Assembly (NCBI RefSeq): GCF_042683745.1
Contig: NZ_JBHUJX010000019.1
Span: forward strand, 310,001-374,000
DNA length: 64,000 nt
Origin: Pseudoneobacillus sp042683745
Lineage (GTDB): Bacteria; Bacillota; Bacilli; Bacillales; Cytobacillaceae
Direction: 5' to 3'
Shown here: one piece after another, positions 1-7,676 of the stretch
How positions within the stretch are numbered: position 1 is the stretch's first letter
Layout of the letters: every line of letters begins with the position of its first letter
The notes under the pieces: model-generated
The model's database searches: none
What the model was told of the DNA's origin: nothing
The model's input: the letters and a program-made list of their open reading frames with translations, nothing else
Position numbers and translations under genes: made by a program

Positions 1-382
1 GGATATCCTTTTTGGGGGAATTTATAAGGACGAAATGATCTGGATGAAAATCTACTCTCATTTTATTCTTATTGATAAATTCTCCTATCTCATTCAGTTG
101 GCCTCTCAGTGGCTTTAAATAATTCCAATCGAGAAGCTCTTCATGATTTGCTAAAGGGATTAATCGTGAGGTCAAACGGTAAAAATGAATGTCATTTTCT
201 TTGTTATGCTTTAGGATTCTAAACGTATGATGTAAATTTGATAGTGCAATTCGTTCCAATTTGCGGATGGCCGATTCCCTGTCAGCTATCTTTTGGAATT
301 GAGTATATGTCATCGTTTGGGAAGGAGATGCATTTTTTAATTCCATGCTCATAGCAACATAGCCAAGTCGTACAATTGTCAT
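1..382 (-). CDS. uvsE: UV damage endonuclease UvsE (N-terminal part)
   Basis: The 3' end lies outside the window, and 127 codons are visible. The protein begins MTIVRLGYVAMSMELKN and continues with a stretch ending in RLIPLANHEEL and later WNYLKPLRGQL, which I recognise as the N-terminus of UvsE/UvdE. This family is a metal-dependent TIM-barrel endonuclease that nicks DNA 5' of UV photoproducts, giving excision repair independent of UvrABC. The start is ATG at 380-382 with AGGAGG five bases upstream (388-393). The catalytic metal-binding residues lie further downstream and are not visible. In spore-formers this enzyme commonly serves UV tolerance. Confidence 0.85.
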   Translation of the reverse strand, partial: MTIVRLGYVAMSMELKNASPSQTMTYTQFQKIADRESAIRKLERIALSNLHHTFRILKHNKENDIHFYRLTSRLIPLANHEELLDWNYLKPLRGQLNEIGEFINKNKMRVDFHPDHFVLINSPKKDI

Positions 383-577
383 TTTGTCCTCCTAATCAAT
401 TTCTTTAATCTAAGAAAACTTCGCCATTAAAAATTTATTTAGTGTTTTAACTACAAGTTACTTCCAATTTGAACAGATACTTTTTTATTATTAACGTAAA
501 GACGGTTAATTTTTACAGTTTATTTATAATTATTAAAAGGGAAAATTAATGATAATAAATTAAAGGGAGTAGATCCA
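383..577. other. Divergent intergenic region, no gene seen
   Basis: AT-rich spacer between two divergently read genes; both promoters should lie here. No convincing -35/-10 pair stands out. Confidence 0.3.
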
Positions 578-1004
578 ATGGGAAATTCAGCTATAAAAGA
601 TATGGTACTAAAAGTTATTTCTGATCATAAAACAGGGGTTCTTTCTTCAGTCGAAAATAATAAACCTCATTCCCGATATATGACGTTTTATAATGATGAT
701 TTAACATTATATACACCAACGAAAAGGAATACAGAGAAAATTGAAGAAATTAAAAAAAATCCTTTTGTATCTGTTTTAGTAGGTTACGAAAAACAAGGTC
801 AAAACGATTCTTGTTGAAATTTCTGGAACATCCATTCTTAATGATTCTCCAAAATTAAAAAAACAATACTGGAACGAGTCATTCGAACAATGGTTTGAGG
901 GCCCAGAAGATCCAAACTACGTTTTTCTTGAAATAAGACCTGAAACCATTCGGATTCTAAATCTAAATGGTGAACCACCACAAGAACTCAGTTTAGATAA
1001 TTGA
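578..1004 (+). pseudogene. Pyridoxamine 5'-phosphate oxidase-like stress protein, frameshifted
   Basis: The first frame (578-817) encodes MGNSAIKDMVLKVISDHKTG and stops after YEKQGQNDSC. The second half continues in another frame from about 812: VEISGTSILNDSP, then a W/F-rich stretch with WFEGPEDPNYVFLEI, ending EPPQELSLDN with TGA at 1002-1004. Joined, it is a complete protein of about 141 residues resembling the FMN-binding split-barrel general stress proteins (YdaG / protein 26 type). The break is near 806-818, where one extra base or two missing bases would restore the frame. The ribosome site AAAGGGAG precedes the ATG. A hairpin terminator follows closely. It may be a real pseudogene or a sequencing error. 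Confidence 0.75.
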
Positions 1005-1026
1005 GAAACTTAAATGCTAACCGTTT

Positions 1027-1055
1027 GCACCGAGAACTCAATCGGTGCTTTTTAT
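1027..1055 (+). terminator. Rho-independent terminator
   Basis: Stem GCACCGA / TCGGTGC (1027-1033, 1042-1048) followed by a T-run. It ends the frameshifted oxidase transcript. Confidence 0.8.
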
Positions 1056-1061
1056 TTATCA

Positions 1062-1093
1062 AAAAAGCCCAGCTCCGTATGGAACTAAGCCAA
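1062..1093 (-). terminator. Terminator of the 41-codon gene
   Basis: On the minus strand GGCTTAGTTCC and GGAGCTGGGCT pair across an ATAC loop, with several G-U pairs, followed by six T. It lies just after the stop of the small gene at 1102. Confidence 0.65.
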
Positions 1094-1101
1094 ATAAAAA
1101 A

Positions 1102-1227
1102 TTATTGATTAACTATAGGATAAATGTTTCCAACTGCTTGGATATCTGCTTGAGGAGCAGGGCTTGGTTTATAACAACTCATTGTTAATTCACTTAGCTC
1201 ATGGAACTCATGTCCTGCTAGTTGCAT
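1102..1227 (-). CDS. 41-residue protein with spore-coat-like N-terminus
   Basis: An ORF of 41 codons with a strong ribosome site (GGAGGG, 1234-1239) and ATG at 1225-1227, followed by its own terminator. The N-terminus MQLAGHEFHELSELTMSC resembles the start of small CotF-related coat proteins of Bacillus, which are usually 60-90 residues. After TMSC the similarity ends: the tail is YKPSPAPQADIQAVGNIYPIVNQ-like and proline-rich, with no helical bundle. It could be a truncated or diverged coat protein, or a short secreted or spore peptide. The family link is from memory and moderate. Confidence 0.55.
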   Translation of the reverse strand: MQLAGHEFHELSELTMSCYKPSPAPQADIQAVGNIYPIVNQ

Positions 1228-1441
1228 AATTTACCCTCCATTTAAAAGTTATCTTAGAAATGAGCCAATTAATCATCTGGCCTTTCTACCATTCCTTATA
1301 ATTTTCATTACTTCTTAAAATATTCTCGTTTATATTTCAAGGCAAAATTGTTAATAAAATATTTACTTCATTTAATTTCCACTTTTCTTTTTATACAAGC
1401 AGGGAAGTCTATAGTTTATATAAAAATAAGGAGTGAAGGAA

Positions 1442-1681
1442 ATGGGGTTAAAACAACAAAAAATTGATGTGACAGACAGAGTGACAGGTAAAATTAAAAA
1501 TGGAGATTTGGAGTTATTCTTAGAAAACGAATTAATTGGTAAAGTAAAGCTTCCCTTAAATTTTCAATATGACTTAGAGCATCATTTTGAAGCGGAAAAT
1601 CAAAAAATATATCAGCATATCACAGTTACAGACCAGCCAGATGCAAAATATACAGACTGCGATGATGGTGGTTGGTGTTAA
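1442..1681 (+). CDS. Small conserved protein, YusG/DUF2553-like
   Basis: 79 residues, beginning MGLKQQKIDVTDRVTGKI and ending with an acidic DCDDGGWC tail. The pattern of a short beta-rich domain (ELFLENELIGKVKLP) with this C-terminus fits the DUF2553/YusG family of Bacillus, whose function is unknown. I prefer ATG 1442 over GTG 1433 because AAGGAG (1428-1433) is eight bases upstream of the ATG and overlaps the GTG. No signal peptide or membrane segment. The Cys-Asp-rich tail could bind a metal, but this is speculation. Confidence 0.65.
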   Translation: MGLKQQKIDVTDRVTGKIKNGDLELFLENELIGKVKLPLNFQYDLEHHFEAENQKIYQHITVTDQPDAKYTDCDDGGWC

Positions 1682-1717
1682 TCTTCATGGTTCTTTAAAC
1701 CATAAATAATATACATA

Positions 1718-1773
1718 TTTGTGATGGACCTTTCATATTTCTATGAACTAGGAAGGGCACATCTCTTTTTTTG
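1718..1773 (+). terminator. Probable terminator after the YusG-like gene
   Basis: TTCATA / TATGAA inner stem with imperfect outer pairing (GATGGACC with GGCACATC), followed by CTCTTTTTTTG. Confidence 0.45.
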
Positions 1774-2037
1774 TTATTGTCAAATGTTTAGGGAAATACA
1801 ACTGAGTCGAATTACTCCAAGCGCCTTCAATGATTCTAATTAATGTATTGCTTCTTCTATGTTTTTATGGGCATCCTAATACCCTGAGACCAATTTTGTT
1901 ATTCTAATTCCATTTCACCCTTTAGAAAGGGCTCAGGAATTTTTTCACTTGTATTTAAACAAGATGTAAGAAAAATAATATCTAAGAACATTTCATGTTA
2001 ATGTTCGAAGTTAATGATGTTCCTGGAGGTTACAAAT
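1774..2037. other. Intergenic region with a nested hairpin
   Basis: No gene seen. A nested inverted repeat lies at about 1882-1950: an outer CCTGAG / CTCAGG pair and an inner CCCTTT / AAAGGG pair, ending in AATTTTTTC. It could be a second terminator or the 3' end of a small RNA; I see no promoter that would decide this. Confidence 0.35.
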
Positions 2038-2211
2038 ATGAGTATCAGGGAAGGGTTAATTCCTACAGTATTAGGCACAGCTGTAACTGCGACAGGGTAT
2101 GCACTTAAGCAAAAACGTGGCACCAATAAGATGATAGCCAATACCATATTTGGCTTTGGGTTAGCTCACATTGTCTTAGGCACAATAGATCTTATTGAGC
2201 ATCGCCGTTAA
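2038..2211 (+). CDS. Small conserved membrane protein
   Basis: 57 residues from ATG 2038, chosen because GGAGG (2025-2029) is eight bases upstream; an ATG at 2014 has no ribosome site. The sequence MSIREGLIPTVLGTAV continues with two short hydrophobic helices around a KQKRGTNKM loop, and ends DLIEHRR. Short proteins of this kind are widespread in Bacillus, sometimes mislabelled asparagine synthase. No enzymatic motif is visible; it is likely an integral membrane peptide of unknown role. The CMD-family gene follows 46 bases downstream. Confidence 0.6.
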   Translation: MSIREGLIPTVLGTAVTATGYALKQKRGTNKMIANTIFGFGLAHIVLGTIDLIEHRR

Positions 2212-2257
2212 ACAGTAAATGTTTCATTAGTTGATCTTATAAAAGGAGTGAGTTTTT

Positions 2258-2617
2258 CTGCAAACATACAATCCTTCAGAAACCTCATTATATCAATATA
2301 AAGAGGGCCTTGGCACATTCACGAAAAAGATGCCCAAACTGGCAAGTGCCTTTAACGAATTCTCCCAGATTTGTTTTGAAGAAGGTCAGCTAAGCAAAAA
2401 AGAAAAGCAATTAATTGCACTCGGAATTAGTATTCACGCTCAAGATGAATATTGCATAATCTATCATCTAAAAGGTTGCCTAGACCAAGGATGTTCAGAG
2501 GAAGAAATTTTTGAAGCAGTAGGTGTTTCAGCAGCATTCGGCGGCGGTGCAGTGATGAGTCAGGCAGTTACGTTGGTACAGCAAGCTATGGATGATTTAA
2601 ATCATATTCAGCAATAA
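2258..2617 (+). CDS. Carboxymuconolactone decarboxylase (AhpD-like) family protein, CTG start
   Basis: With a CTG start the protein has 119 residues beginning with the TYNPSETSLYQ segment typical of this group. The E-Y-C-x3-H motif (Cys66, His70) is the CMD/AhpD active-site signature; these proteins use a reactive cysteine, often in peroxide or redox chemistry. The first ATG (2330) has no ribosome site and would remove 24 conserved residues. AAAGGAG (2242-2248) is nine bases before CTG 2258, an in-frame stop at 2249-2251 bars any earlier start, and no ATG, GTG or TTG lies between. Followed by a strong terminator. Confidence 0.8.
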   Translation: MQTYNPSETSLYQYKEGLGTFTKKMPKLASAFNEFSQICFEEGQLSKKEKQLIALGISIHAQDEYCIIYHLKGCLDQGCSEEEIFEAVGVSAAFGGGAVMSQAVTLVQQAMDDLNHIQQ

Positions 2618-2628
2618 GTATAGATGAA

Positions 2629-2664
2629 GATATCCAGTAAATTGATTTCTGGATATCTTTTTCT
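2629..2664 (+). terminator. Terminator of the CMD-family gene
   Basis: Perfect stem GATATCCAG / CTGGATATC (2629-2637, 2649-2657) followed by TTTTTC. Confidence 0.85.
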
Positions 2665-2787
2665 TTAGAGGGGGAAATCTAATCCAAAAAACGTTACCAA
2701 CTTATTTTCCTCTTCGACTTACTGCTAGTAGACTAAAATTACCATTAATGGGGAACCTAAACAAAAATAATGTAGAGGGGAATTCTA

Positions 2788-3828
2788 ATGGACACAGTAA
2801 ATCCAATGGACATAATGAAACCAATTAATTTAAGTACAAAAGAATTAGATGAGTTGCAACCATTATCGTCTATTGAAATGGCCAAACTTTGGGCTACCTA
2901 TATGGGGAATAGTATGTCCACCCAAATTTTGACCTATTTTCTACAACATTGTGAGGATGGATATATTAAGACAATAGTGGAAAATTCTTTAATTTTATCG
3001 AAGGATTTTATGCAAAGGGTAGAAGCAATTTTTAAAAAAGACAATTTTCCTATACCGGCTGGTTTCACTCAAAATGATGTAAATTTAGGAGCTCCTCGGT
3101 TATACGAAGATGAATTTTACCCACAATATATCAAATATGCCGCTAAGGCAGGCCTTAGCTTATATGCAATTGCAATGCCGTTAGTAATGCGGGAGGATAT
3201 AAGGGAATTTTTCGTTTATGCTAATCAATGCACCACAATCCTATTAGGACAAATTAATAATGTTTTATTTGAGGGGAAGTATATTTCAAAGCCTCCAATT
3301 ATCCCCATTCCTGAAAGGCCAGATTTTATTAATAAACAGAGCTATTTAAATGGTTGGTTTGGAGATGTTCGACCGTTACATGCTATGGAAATTACTCATC
3401 TTTACGATAACATTGAGAACAACAGAACTAGTAAAGCATTACTATTAGGCTTTTATCAGACAGTTAAGGACGAAAAAATAAAAGCATTATTTAAACGAGG
3501 TTTAGACATGTCTGATAAAGCTGTAAATCAACTTGTTGAAAAGCTACATAAAGAAAACTTACCATCACCGTCATTCATTGACCATTTGGTTACAACGTCT
3601 ACTTATCCTCCCTTTTCTGATAAAATAATGTTATTTCATAAAGTGGACATGTTCTGCATGAAGATAAGGTCATTTGGTAACTCATTAGCGGTAAATGGAA
3701 GAAGAGATGTGAGTGCATTGTATTTGAGAACAATGACTAATGTTGGCTTATTTGTTGATGATGGTGCAAATATCTTAATTGATAAAGGTTGGATGGAAAC
3801 CCCGCCATTGGCTCCCGATAGAGAGTAA
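2788..3828 (+). CDS. DUF3231 family protein (two-repeat helical bundle)
   Basis: 346 residues in two related halves (about 25-175 and 195-340). Each half has a PLSS.E or PLHA.E start, a long helix pair, and a P-x-P-x-F/SP-F element (DNFPIPAGF and ENLPSPSF), ending in GWMETPPLAPDRE. This is the DUF3231 architecture: duplicated ferritin-like four-helix bundles found in spore-formers, sometimes more than one copy per genome. The function is unknown; a spore or forespore role is inferred from taxonomic distribution. A paralogue lies at 39669-40670. GAGGGG precedes the ATG. Not obviously in an operon. Confidence 0.8.
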   Translation: MDTVNPMDIMKPINLSTKELDELQPLSSIEMAKLWATYMGNSMSTQILTYFLQHCEDGYIKTIVENSLILSKDFMQRVEAIFKKDNFPIPAGFTQNDVNLGAPRLYEDEFYPQYIKYAAKAGLSLYAIAMPLVMREDIREFFVYANQCTTILLGQINNVLFEGKYISKPPIIPIPERPDFINKQSYLNGWFGDVRPLHAMEITHLYDNIENNRTSKALLLGFYQTVKDEKIKALFKRGLDMSDKAVNQLVEKLHKENLPSPSFIDHLVTTSTYPPFSDKIMLFHKVDMFCMKIRSFGNSLAVNGRRDVSALYLRTMTNVGLFVDDGANILIDKGWMETPPLAPDRE

Positions 3829-3898
3829 TATGAAATCGAGGGATCTACTCTATCACTACATAAATAATGCAAGATAGATTCATCCTAGTGTAAAAACT

Positions 3899-3945
3899 TG
3901 AAAAAAAAGCAGCAGGAATCCCCTATTTGGGACCTGTTGCTTCTT
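3899..3945 (-). terminator. Terminator of the rRNA methyltransferase gene
   Basis: Minus-strand stem GCAACAGG / CCTGCTGC with an inner TCCC/GGGGA pair, then a run of eight T. It overlaps the last codons of the gene. Confidence 0.75.
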
Positions 3946-5320
3946 TTAAAACTATTTGCGAGACGCACTCGACGTGACTTGTATGAGGAAACATATCCAC
4001 CGGCTGAATATACTCAACTTTATAACTCTTACTTAAGGTTTGAATATCCTTCGCCAATGTCGATGGGTTACAAGATACATATACCACTTTCTTAGGCTTC
4101 ACTTGTAAAAGTGTTTGCAGCAGCTGCCCATCAAGTCCCGTTCTTGGCGGGTCCACGACGAGGACGTCTGGGTGCCAGCCTTTTTTAGCCCATTTTGGAA
4201 TGATTTCTTCTGCCTTACCTGGGACGTATTTCGTGTGGGTGAATCCGTGTCGTTTGGCATTTTTCTTTGCGTCTTCGATGGATTCGGGGATGATGTCCAT
4301 TCCACGGACTTCTCCTGCTTGGTCGGCGAGCCATAGCCCGATTGTCCCCACTCCGCAATAAGCATCGATCACTTTTTCTGTACCTGTTAAAGCTGCTGCC
4401 TTTTTCACTTCATTGTATAGCTTGACGGTTTGTTGTGGATTAAGTTGGAAAAAGGTTCTTGCTGATAATTCAAAGTGCAAATCCCCTAATGTATCTTGGA
4501 TAAATTCCTCACCTGCTAGAGCAAATGTTTCTTCACCGAAGATGAGCGATGTTCGTTGTTCGTTAATGTTTTGTACGATCGATGTAACGTTTGGAAGCTT
4601 CTTCTGAATTTCTTCAATGATTTGATCCTTTTTCGGCAAATCTCTTTGGCTTGTGATTAACACGATTTGGAGTTGGTTTGTTTGAACTCCTACTCTTGTC
4701 ACAATGGTTTTAACAATTCCTTTTCGCGTTTTTTCATTATAAATAGGAATTTTTAAGTCTTCTAAAATTTTCTTGACGGTATTCGTTGCGTGTGAAGTGT
4801 CCGGGTGCTGGACCGCACATTGGTCAATATTGATGAGTTCGTGCGAATTTAAGCCATATAATCCAGCTAATACTTTGCCGTCTCTTTGTCCGACTTGGAA
4901 TTGGTTTTTGTTTCGATAACTCCAAGGTTCTTCCATACCGATTGTTTCATTAATCTTTAATTGATTGATATCTAGGTTCGTGTGGCGTTCAAGTGCTTGA
5001 ATGATAATATCTCTTTTTTCTTTTAACTGCTGCGGGTAGACTAGATGTTGGAGTTGGCAGCCGCCGCATTTTTCGTAGACAGGGCAAAGCGGTTGAACTC
5101 GGTGCTCTGACTTTTTACGAATTTTTTTAATTGTGGCTTCAGCGAATTTCGGGTGTATTTTCGTTGCTTCAACAACGACTTCTTCTCCTGGTAATGCGCC
5201 TGGTACGAAAACGACGGTTCTTTTAAAATATCCGACACCTTCCCCATTAATTCCTAACCGTTTAATCGTTAACGGGAAGGTTTGATTTAATTCAAGTTTG
5301 ACAGATTGTTCTGTTTTCAT
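3923..5320 (-). CDS. rlmD: 23S rRNA (uracil-C5)-methyltransferase, RlmD/RlmCD family
   Basis: 465 residues. An N-terminal TRAM RNA-binding domain (about 12-70) is followed by iron-sulfur cysteines in CPVYEKCGGCQLQH (Cys79, 85, 88), with a fourth near INIDQC. The Rossmann domain has the SAM motif DAYCGVGTIGLWLA and the catalytic cysteine motif VVYVSCNPSTLAKD. This TrmA/RumA family methylates C5 of uracils in 23S rRNA. B. subtilis has two members, YefA (RlmCD) and YfjO; the adjacent yfjP-like glycosylase gene points to the YfjO position. Which uracil is modified cannot be told here. The glycosylase gene ends 59 bases upstream in the same direction. Confidence 0.88.
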   Translation of the reverse strand: MKTEQSVKLELNQTFPLTIKRLGINGEGVGYFKRTVVFVPGALPGEEVVVEATKIHPKFAEATIKKIRKKSEHRVQPLCPVYEKCGGCQLQHLVYPQQLKEKRDIIIQALERHTNLDINQLKINETIGMEEPWSYRNKNQFQVGQRDGKVLAGLYGLNSHELINIDQCAVQHPDTSHATNTVKKILEDLKIPIYNEKTRKGIVKTIVTRVGVQTNQLQIVLITSQRDLPKKDQIIEEIQKKLPNVTSIVQNINEQRTSLIFGEETFALAGEEFIQDTLGDLHFELSARTFFQLNPQQTVKLYNEVKKAAALTGTEKVIDAYCGVGTIGLWLADQAGEVRGMDIIPESIEDAKKNAKRHGFTHTKYVPGKAEEIIPKWAKKGWHPDVLVVDPPRTGLDGQLLQTLLQVKPKKVVYVSCNPSTLAKDIQTLSKSYKVEYIQPVDMFPHTSHVECVSQIVLKEATGPK

Positions 5321-5379
5321 TTGTTCATCTCCATATTTCCTTTGGCATGAGGCACCAACCGGTTTTTTCCACCGGGAAT

Positions 5380-6252
5380 CTATTCAATGCTTCTCCATAA
5401 ATAGAGAGATGCATAACTTAAGTAAGGCTCCCACGGTGTTTTATATTGTTCTATTTCTTCTATTGTTGGCTTGCGATCGAGCTTGTAATGCTTTTTTAAG
5501 GCATTTTGAATTCCAATGTCGGCGATTGGAAATAAATTTAGTTTACCATAACCGAACATCATTAAATTTTGAATCGTCCAAGGACCGACGCCTTTTAATT
5601 TGATTAATTTCGCGAAAATTTCTTCCTCTGATAATTCTTTAATTGTCTCTAGATTGATTTCGCCGCTGATAATTGCTTGGCTAACCCCAATCGCATACTC
5701 TGCTTTGCGGCCGCTAAATTGTAGGGTTCTCAACTCTTCCACTGTCAGCGAAGCTGTTTTTTCAGGCTGAGGATAGAACCAAACACCATCCTTTTCAAAA
5801 CCATATGTTTGCACAAATCGTTCGGTTAGCTTATGTGCAAAGGCTAGGTTAAGCTGCTGATGGATGATGCATTTCAACAAACAGTTGTATGGATCAAAGT
5901 CGAGAACGAGCGGTGTTCCATAATGGGTGTCGAATATTTCTTTCAGGTCGGTTTGACTAAAGTGGTGATGGATATCTAGTAAAGGTATACCCCACTGCAA
6001 GATTTTAGAAACCTTTTCGATTGTTTTTTGTGGTTCGATTGTGCTCGATAGCTGAAACTTAGGGTTGTCCACTGTCCCAATACTATGAATTTCAACTACT
6101 ACTGGCTCTTCAGCAATCCATAAAGGCATTTTTAATATTTTGTTTTTCAGATCCACTGCTTGGAGCGGATCAAGGGATAGTCTTTCCAACACTCGGTCAA
6201 AATCATAGGGTCCTTTTATTTGGATAGTCTCCTGCCACACTCGTTTGTCCAC
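5380..6252 (-). CDS. DNA-3-methyladenine glycosylase II (AlkA/YfjP family)
   Basis: 290 residues. The HhH-GPD fold is visible in LKGVGPWTIQNLMMFGYG followed by FPIADIGIQ, whose aspartate corresponds to the catalytic Asp of AlkA. The upstream IHQQLNLAFAHKLTERF helix is also typical. It removes alkylated bases in base-excision repair. In B. subtilis yfjP sits next to yfjO, as here. I keep the ATG at 6250-6252; there is no better internal start. The gene stands between the PLA2-like gene (opposite strand) and the methyltransferase, and the two minus-strand genes probably share a transcript. Confidence 0.88.
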   Translation of the reverse strand: MDKRVWQETIQIKGPYDFDRVLERLSLDPLQAVDLKNKILKMPLWIAEEPVVVEIHSIGTVDNPKFQLSSTIEPQKTIEKVSKILQWGIPLLDIHHHFSQTDLKEIFDTHYGTPLVLDFDPYNCLLKCIIHQQLNLAFAHKLTERFVQTYGFEKDGVWFYPQPEKTASLTVEELRTLQFSGRKAEYAIGVSQAIISGEINLETIKELSEEEIFAKLIKLKGVGPWTIQNLMMFGYGKLNLFPIADIGIQNALKKHYKLDRKPTIEEIEQYKTPWEPYLSYASLYLWRSIE

Positions 6253-6431
6253 CTTTACTTATTTTCCCGTATTATAGCATGATTTTAAAAAGGAAACTTG
6301 AATTTCCGTTTATGCCATTCTTTGAAAAACTAGTTTGTAAAAATGAAGAATGAGTGGGAATTTGTCCTTTACTTCTTATCTTGCTTGTTCATATAAATAT
6401 GGAAAAGCCATACGATAAGGATGTGTTATTT

Positions 6432-6713
6432 TTGAAAAACAGAAATCATGATAACCGACAAAATCGTTGTATTTTTCCTAATTATCGATGGTGCGGACCT
6501 AGTTGTAGTGGGCCTGGACGACCGATAAATGATGTTGATGCTTGTTGCCGACGACATGATCTTTGTTACGACCAAAGGAAATCATCATGCCGTTGTGATT
6601 CCGAGTTCCTGGACTGTCTGCGTCCGAAAGTAAATGTCCAAACAAAAAAAGGAAGAGAAGCTGCTCTTATGTATCATGCAATAAAATTGAAGTCTTGGTT
6701 TATGTGTAATTGA
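6432..6713 (+). CDS. Phospholipase A2-like small protein
   Basis: 93 residues if started at TTG 6432, which has AAGGAT (6417-6422) nine bases upstream; upstream ATGs lack ribosome sites. The core CGPSCSGPGRPIND followed by CCRRHDLCYD is the PLA2 calcium loop and His-Asp active-site motif, seen also in parvovirus VP1-type domains. The protein is rich in cysteines (C-R-C-D-S-E-F-L-D-C-L follows), as expected for disulfide-linked PLA2 folds, yet it has no clear signal peptide. Similar short proteins occur in spore-forming Bacillaceae. Lipid hydrolysis is inferred from the motif only. Confidence 0.75.
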   Translation: MKNRNHDNRQNRCIFPNYRWCGPSCSGPGRPINDVDACCRRHDLCYDQRKSSCRCDSEFLDCLRPKVNVQTKKGREAALMYHAIKLKSWFMCN

Positions 6714-6728
6714 TTTTAATTAATGGTA

Positions 6729-6760
6729 AAAGCCTGAAAATCCGGGGATTATCAGGCTTT
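6729..6760. terminator. Bidirectional terminator
   Basis: Stem AAAGCCTGA / TCAGGCTTT with an inner AATCC / GGATT pair. It lies between the convergent PLA2-like gene and pdaA and can serve both. Confidence 0.85.
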
Positions 6761-6764
6761 GTAT

Positions 6765-7556
6765 TTAGTATAACATGTCTTCCTTTAATGTATCACTTAG
6801 CACAAAGTCATCTAGACTTTTAAATTGGTATCCCTGTTTTTTTAGGTCTTGTATGACTTTTTCTAAGGCGTCGGCGTTATCCTTTGAGACAGTATGGAGG
6901 AGCATAACTGCTCCAGGATGAGCCTGGCTCATAATTTTATCATAGGAATATTGCCAGCCTTTTTGTTGGTCCGTATTCCAATCGACGAAGGCAAGTGACC
7001 AGAAGACATGGGTATATCCAGCTTTTTTTGCAAGGTCTAATGTTCTTTCGCTAAAGATCCCACGAGGCGGACGAAGATAGACCATGTTTTTTTGTCCAGT
7101 TAAGATAGCTGTCTCTTCTCTAACTTTCTCTAGCTCTTCCTTTAGCTTTTCATCACTAACCTTGGTTAAATCGGGATGACTCCATGAATGATTGCCAACA
7201 ATATGACCTTCTTCTACCATTCTTTCGACTAAGTCAGATGCACTTTCTAAATAATGCCCTGTCACGAAAAAGGTAGCTGGAACTTTTTCTTTTTTTAGGA
7301 CATCTAAAATTTTTTCAGTATAACCGTTTTCATAGCCGTTATCAAAAGTTAAATAGAGGTACTTCTTATTTGGGTCACCTTTGTAAAAAGCGCTATGCTT
7401 CTCGAGGATTTTTTCGAATGCTTTACCGGCATCCGCTTGCTTACCATCTCTCCCCTTTTTAAATCCCCAATGAATAGGCGCATTGGAGTATTCTGCATAG
7501 GCTGTGCTAGTAACTAAAAAAAGAATCCCTAGCAGGACGAACATTCTTTTTAACAA
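6765..7556 (-). CDS. pdaA: Spore cortex N-acetylmuramic acid deacetylase PdaA
   Basis: 263 residues with an N-terminal signal segment (LLGILFLVTSTAYA). NodB-domain motifs are TFDNGYENGY (metal-binding Asp), GNHSWSHPD (two His) and LRPPRG. The whole protein closely resembles B. subtilis PdaA, including NAPIHWGFK near the N-terminus. PdaA deacetylates muramic acid on the way to muramic delta-lactam, needed for cortex lysis at germination. The start is TTG 7554-7556: AGGGGGAG lies six bases upstream, and the next ATG would be 18 bases away. A candidate sigma-G promoter lies at 7582-7611, agreeing with forespore expression. Confidence 0.93.
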   Translation of the reverse strand: MLKRMFVLLGILFLVTSTAYAEYSNAPIHWGFKKGRDGKQADAGKAFEKILEKHSAFYKGDPNKKYLYLTFDNGYENGYTEKILDVLKKEKVPATFFVTGHYLESASDLVERMVEEGHIVGNHSWSHPDLTKVSDEKLKEELEKVREETAILTGQKNMVYLRPPRGIFSERTLDLAKKAGYTHVFWSLAFVDWNTDQQKGWQYSYDKIMSQAHPGAVMLLHTVSKDNADALEKVIQDLKKQGYQFKSLDDFVLSDTLKEDMLY

Positions 7557-7581
7557 TTCAAACTCCCCCTCATTTTTTGTT

Positions 7582-7611
7582 TATTATTTGTAAAAATGAG
7601 AGGGAGCATGC
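7582..7611 (-). promoter_or_regulatory. Candidate sigma-G promoter of pdaA
   Basis: On the minus strand GCATG (7607-7611) and AATAATA (7582-7588) are separated by 18 bp, one mismatch from the sigma-G consensus (GHATR, CATHHTA). pdaA is known to be sigma-G dependent in B. subtilis. Confidence 0.5.
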
Positions 7612-7620
7612 ATTTTTTGA

Positions 7621-7642
7621 TCTAATCAAACGTTTGATTAGA
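7621..7642. promoter_or_regulatory. 22-bp perfect palindrome, operator-like
   Basis: Half-site TCTAATCAAAC followed by its exact reverse complement, built on TCAAACGTTTGA. Size and symmetry fit a TetR-family dimer site. Confidence 0.6.
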
Positions 7643-7652
7643 GATAGAGAAA

Positions 7653-7676
7653 ATTCAAACAAACGTTTGATTGAAT
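7653..7676. promoter_or_regulatory. 24-bp near-perfect palindrome, operator-like
   Basis: Half-site ATTCAAACAAAC pairs with GTTTGATTGAAT at 11 of 12 positions and shares the CAAACGTTTGA core of the palindrome at 7621. The two centres are 33 bp apart, about three helical turns. Confidence 0.6.

Noticed and set aside
3636..3872. 78-codon minus-strand frame
   Set aside because: Lies antisense inside the DUF3231 gene, without a ribosome site.
5041..5247. 68-codon minus-strand frame
   Set aside because: Shifted-frame shadow of the rRNA methyltransferase.
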